A stretch of 64,000 nt of DNA from an uncultured Vibrio sp. (GTDB lineage: Bacteria > Pseudomonadota > Gammaproteobacteria > Enterobacterales > Vibrionaceae): positions 2,108,001-2,172,000 of the forward strand of contig NZ_OY776223.1 in assembly GCF_963675395.1 (NCBI RefSeq), written 5' to 3'. Below the pieces are notes generated by a model. The model saw only the letters and a program-made list of their open reading frames with translations, did not search any database and was not told the origin of the DNA. The position numbers and the translations under genes are program-made. Below are positions 62,083 through 64,000 of the stretch, in pieces; position 1 is the stretch's first letter, and every line of letters begins with the position of its first letter.

Positions 62083-63998
62083 TGATTAAACTCTAGCTCC
62101 ATCTGCTCAAGTTCTTCCTGAGCTGACATCCATTCCATTTCTACTTCTTCGAGCTCTGATTTGCTCGATGATTGAAGCGCTAACACTTCATTTAGTTTAG
62201 CTTTATTTTCGGCTTCATACAGAGAGTTATCCGCTAATTGTTCTTCAGCTTTTGCTAGTGCTTCTCCTAACTTATCCATTTTATTTTCTAATTGTGTCAG
62301 CGTTTTGCGAATTGGTGCCGTTTGTTTACGAAATTCGGCTTCGCGGCGTTTCTGCTCTTTCTTCGCAGCGGCGCTATTGGCGGTGTCTTTCTCCGGTTGT
62401 GATGCCTGTGCCTCTTTACGCTCAACTTTTTGTTGCTCTGTTAACCATTTATAGTAGTCATTTAAGTCGCCATCAAATGGGGCAACCTGACGGTCGTGGA
62501 CGAGATACAAGTCATCTGTGGTGGCACGTAACAGGTAGCGGTCGTGTGAGACAATCACCATGGCGCCTTCGAACGTTTGTAGTGCCATCGTTAATGCCTG
62601 ACGCATGTCTAAGTCTAGATGGTTGGTTGGCTCATCGAGCAGTAATAGGTTTGGTTTTTGCCAAACAATCAACGCCAAGACCAAACGTGCTTTTTCGCCA
62701 CCCGAGAATGGCGCCACTTTCTCCAGCGCTTTATCACCTTGGAAGCCAAAACTACCCAGATAATCACGCAACTGTTGTTCGGTTTGATTCGGTGCGATTT
62801 GCATTAAGTGCTGTAGTGGCGTTTCTTCAGGGTGCAGCGTTTCAAGCTGGTGCTGAGCGAAGTAGCCAATCTTCACGCCTTGTGAGTAGGTCAGGTCGCC
62901 GCCTTGTGCTTTGAGTTCGCCAGACAGCAGTTTGATCAGCGTTGATTTACCCGCGCCGTTACGGCCGAGCAGGCCGATGCGGCTACCCGGAACGAGGTTA
63001 AGGCGGATTTTCTCCAGAATTAAGTTGTCATCGTAGCCAGCCGAGACGTCATCCATCATCATAATTGGATTCGGTAAGGCGGCAGGTTGACGGAATTCAA
63101 AACTGAACGGGTTATCGAATTGCGCCGGTAACACTTTTTCCATGCGTTCCAGTGCCTTAATACGGCTCTGCGCCTGACGCGCTTTAGAGGCTTTGTAGCG
63201 GAAGCGGTCGATGTAGCTTTGCATGTGTGACATCTGCTTTTGCTGCTTCTCGAACATCGCTTGTTGAAGAACCATTTTTTGCGCACGTTGGTTTTCGAAT
63301 GACGAGTAGTTTCCGGTGTATTCATTGAGCTGCTGATTTTCGATGTGAATGATGCGGCCAACGATAGGATCGAGGAAATCACGGTCGTGCGAGATAAGAA
63401 TCAGCGTACCCGGGTAGCTCTGTAGCCAGCGCTCCAGCCACATTACCGCATCCAAATCTAAGTGGTTGGTTGGTTCATCGAGCAATAGTAAATCGGAGCG
63501 ACAAAGCAGGGCTTGAGCCAGGTTAAGGCGCATACGCCAACCACCAGAAAATTGAGTCAGACTCCAGCTCATCTGTTCCTGACTGAACCCTAAGCCGTCA
63601 AGCAATTCTGCAGCTCGGGCGCGAATGCTGTAACCACCAATAGTTTCGATTTTGCCGTGGATTTCTGCGACTAAAGTACCGTTGTCTTGCTCTTCAGCGG
63701 CGGAAAGCTGCTTTTCAAGGTCACGGAACTCACGATCTCCATCAATGACATACTCTAATGCACTGCGATCCAGAGCGGGTGTTTCCTGTGCTACCCAGGC
63801 CAATTCCCAGTGCTGGGGTTGGCTGAATGAACCAGCATCAATGGACAGTTCATCTTTTAGCAGCGCGAACAGGGTGGATTTACCACAGCCATTTTTTCCA
63901 ACTAGGCCGACTTTATCTCCGGGATGGATAGTCGCAGAAGCTTGATCTAAAAGAGGTTTACCGCCACGCAGTAACTGAATATCAGAAAAGGTAATCAT
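62079..63998 (-). CDS. yheS: ABC-F family ATPase YheS
   Basis: ABC-F proteins bind the ribosomal E site and relieve stalled translation. This 639-residue protein has two ABC domains with no membrane segments. The first has Walker A GKNGCGKSTL (near 36) and signature FSGGWRMRL; the second has GRNGAGKSTL (near 345) and FSGGEKARL. Both have LLLDEPTNHLDLD. Between them is the P-site tRNA interaction motif linker, and a coiled C-terminal arm follows (from about 540). The start ATG is two bases from the window end, so its promoter is not visible. Confidence 0.95.
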   Translation of the reverse strand: MITFSDIQLLRGGKPLLDQASATIHPGDKVGLVGKNGCGKSTLFALLKDELSIDAGSFSQPQHWELAWVAQETPALDRSALEYVIDGDREFRDLEKQLSAAEEQDNGTLVAEIHGKIETIGGYSIRARAAELLDGLGFSQEQMSWSLTQFSGGWRMRLNLAQALLCRSDLLLLDEPTNHLDLDAVMWLERWLQSYPGTLILISHDRDFLDPIVGRIIHIENQQLNEYTGNYSSFENQRAQKMVLQQAMFEKQQKQMSHMQSYIDRFRYKASKARQAQSRIKALERMEKVLPAQFDNPFSFEFRQPAALPNPIMMMDDVSAGYDDNLILEKIRLNLVPGSRIGLLGRNGAGKSTLIKLLSGELKAQGGDLTYSQGVKIGYFAQHQLETLHPEETPLQHLMQIAPNQTEQQLRDYLGSFGFQGDKALEKVAPFSGGEKARLVLALIVWQKPNLLLLDEPTNHLDLDMRQALTMALQTFEGAMVIVSHDRYLLRATTDDLYLVHDRQVAPFDGDLNDYYKWLTEQQKVERKEAQASQPEKDTANSAAAKKEQKRREAEFRKQTAPIRKTLTQLENKMDKLGEALAKAEEQLADNSLYEAENKAKLNEVLALQSSSKSELEEVEMEWMSAQEELEQMELEFNQ

Positions 63999-64000
63999 AG

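Noticed and set aside
62252..62914. 220-residue plus-strand frame opposite the ABC-F gene
   Set aside because: It is the antisense shadow of a strongly conserved ABC-F coding sequence.

Overview
The window is a stretch of gammaproteobacterial core chromosome, almost certainly from a Vibrio (large chromosome). The evidence is the gene content and order: a motX flagellar motor gene next to purA, a groESL locus followed by a Vibrio-type small repeat protein, an astCAD-DUF1338-crp block, and an orn-tRNA-queG-tsaE-amiB-mutL-miaA-hfq-hflXKC block. Base composition and codon use look uniform. I see no prophage, insertion sequence, CRISPR array or defence island. Nearly every gene belongs to a family I can name.

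Layout. 0-9 kb: cpxA (cut by the window edge) and cpxR, divergent from cpxP with a CpxR box between them; fieF, pfkA, a MATE exporter, groES-groEL behind a heat-shock promoter, and a periplasmic repeat protein. 9-17 kb: epmB divergent from efp, the frdABCD operon, then epmA, so the EF-P lysylation genes lie on either side of frd; then VanZ-like, TetR and DHH-family genes. 17-29 kb: envC, cysE, gpsA, secB, a rhodanese, gpmI, two transporters, psd, rsgA and orn. 29.5-31.2 kb: seven intact tRNA-Gly(GCC) and five intact initiator tRNA-Met genes, plus one broken copy of each. 31.2-31.7 kb: an AT-rich gene-free gap with DnaA boxes. 31.7-44.9 kb: queG, tsaE, amiB, mutL, miaA, hfq, hflX, hflK, hflC, a DUF2065 gene, purA and motX. 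45-52 kb: hmp divergent from nsrR with two operator-like palindromes, then rnr, rlmB, gph and trpS. 52-58 kb: pabA, astC, astA, astD and a DUF1338 gene. 58-64 kb: crp, prkB, yheU, yheT, a TIGR02444 gene and an ABC-F ATPase (yheS).

Several genes work together. EpmB, EpmA and EF-P form a translation-factor modification pathway. EnvC activates AmiB for septal peptidoglycan splitting. NsrR controls Hmp for nitric oxide defence. CRP is encoded here, and CRP-like sites lie upstream of frd and crp. HflK and HflC form a membrane complex. RNase R, RlmB, Orn, Hfq, MiaA, QueG and TsaE make this an RNA-metabolism neighbourhood.

The most interesting signals are non-coding. First, a DnaA-box cluster lies between the glycine tRNA array and queG, which is, from memory, the position of the E. 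coli datA locus. Second, a run of three GC-rich hairpins, two with one-sided bulges, lies between astD and the DUF1338 gene and resembles a structured RNA. Third, two tRNA relics are both interrupted in the T arm.
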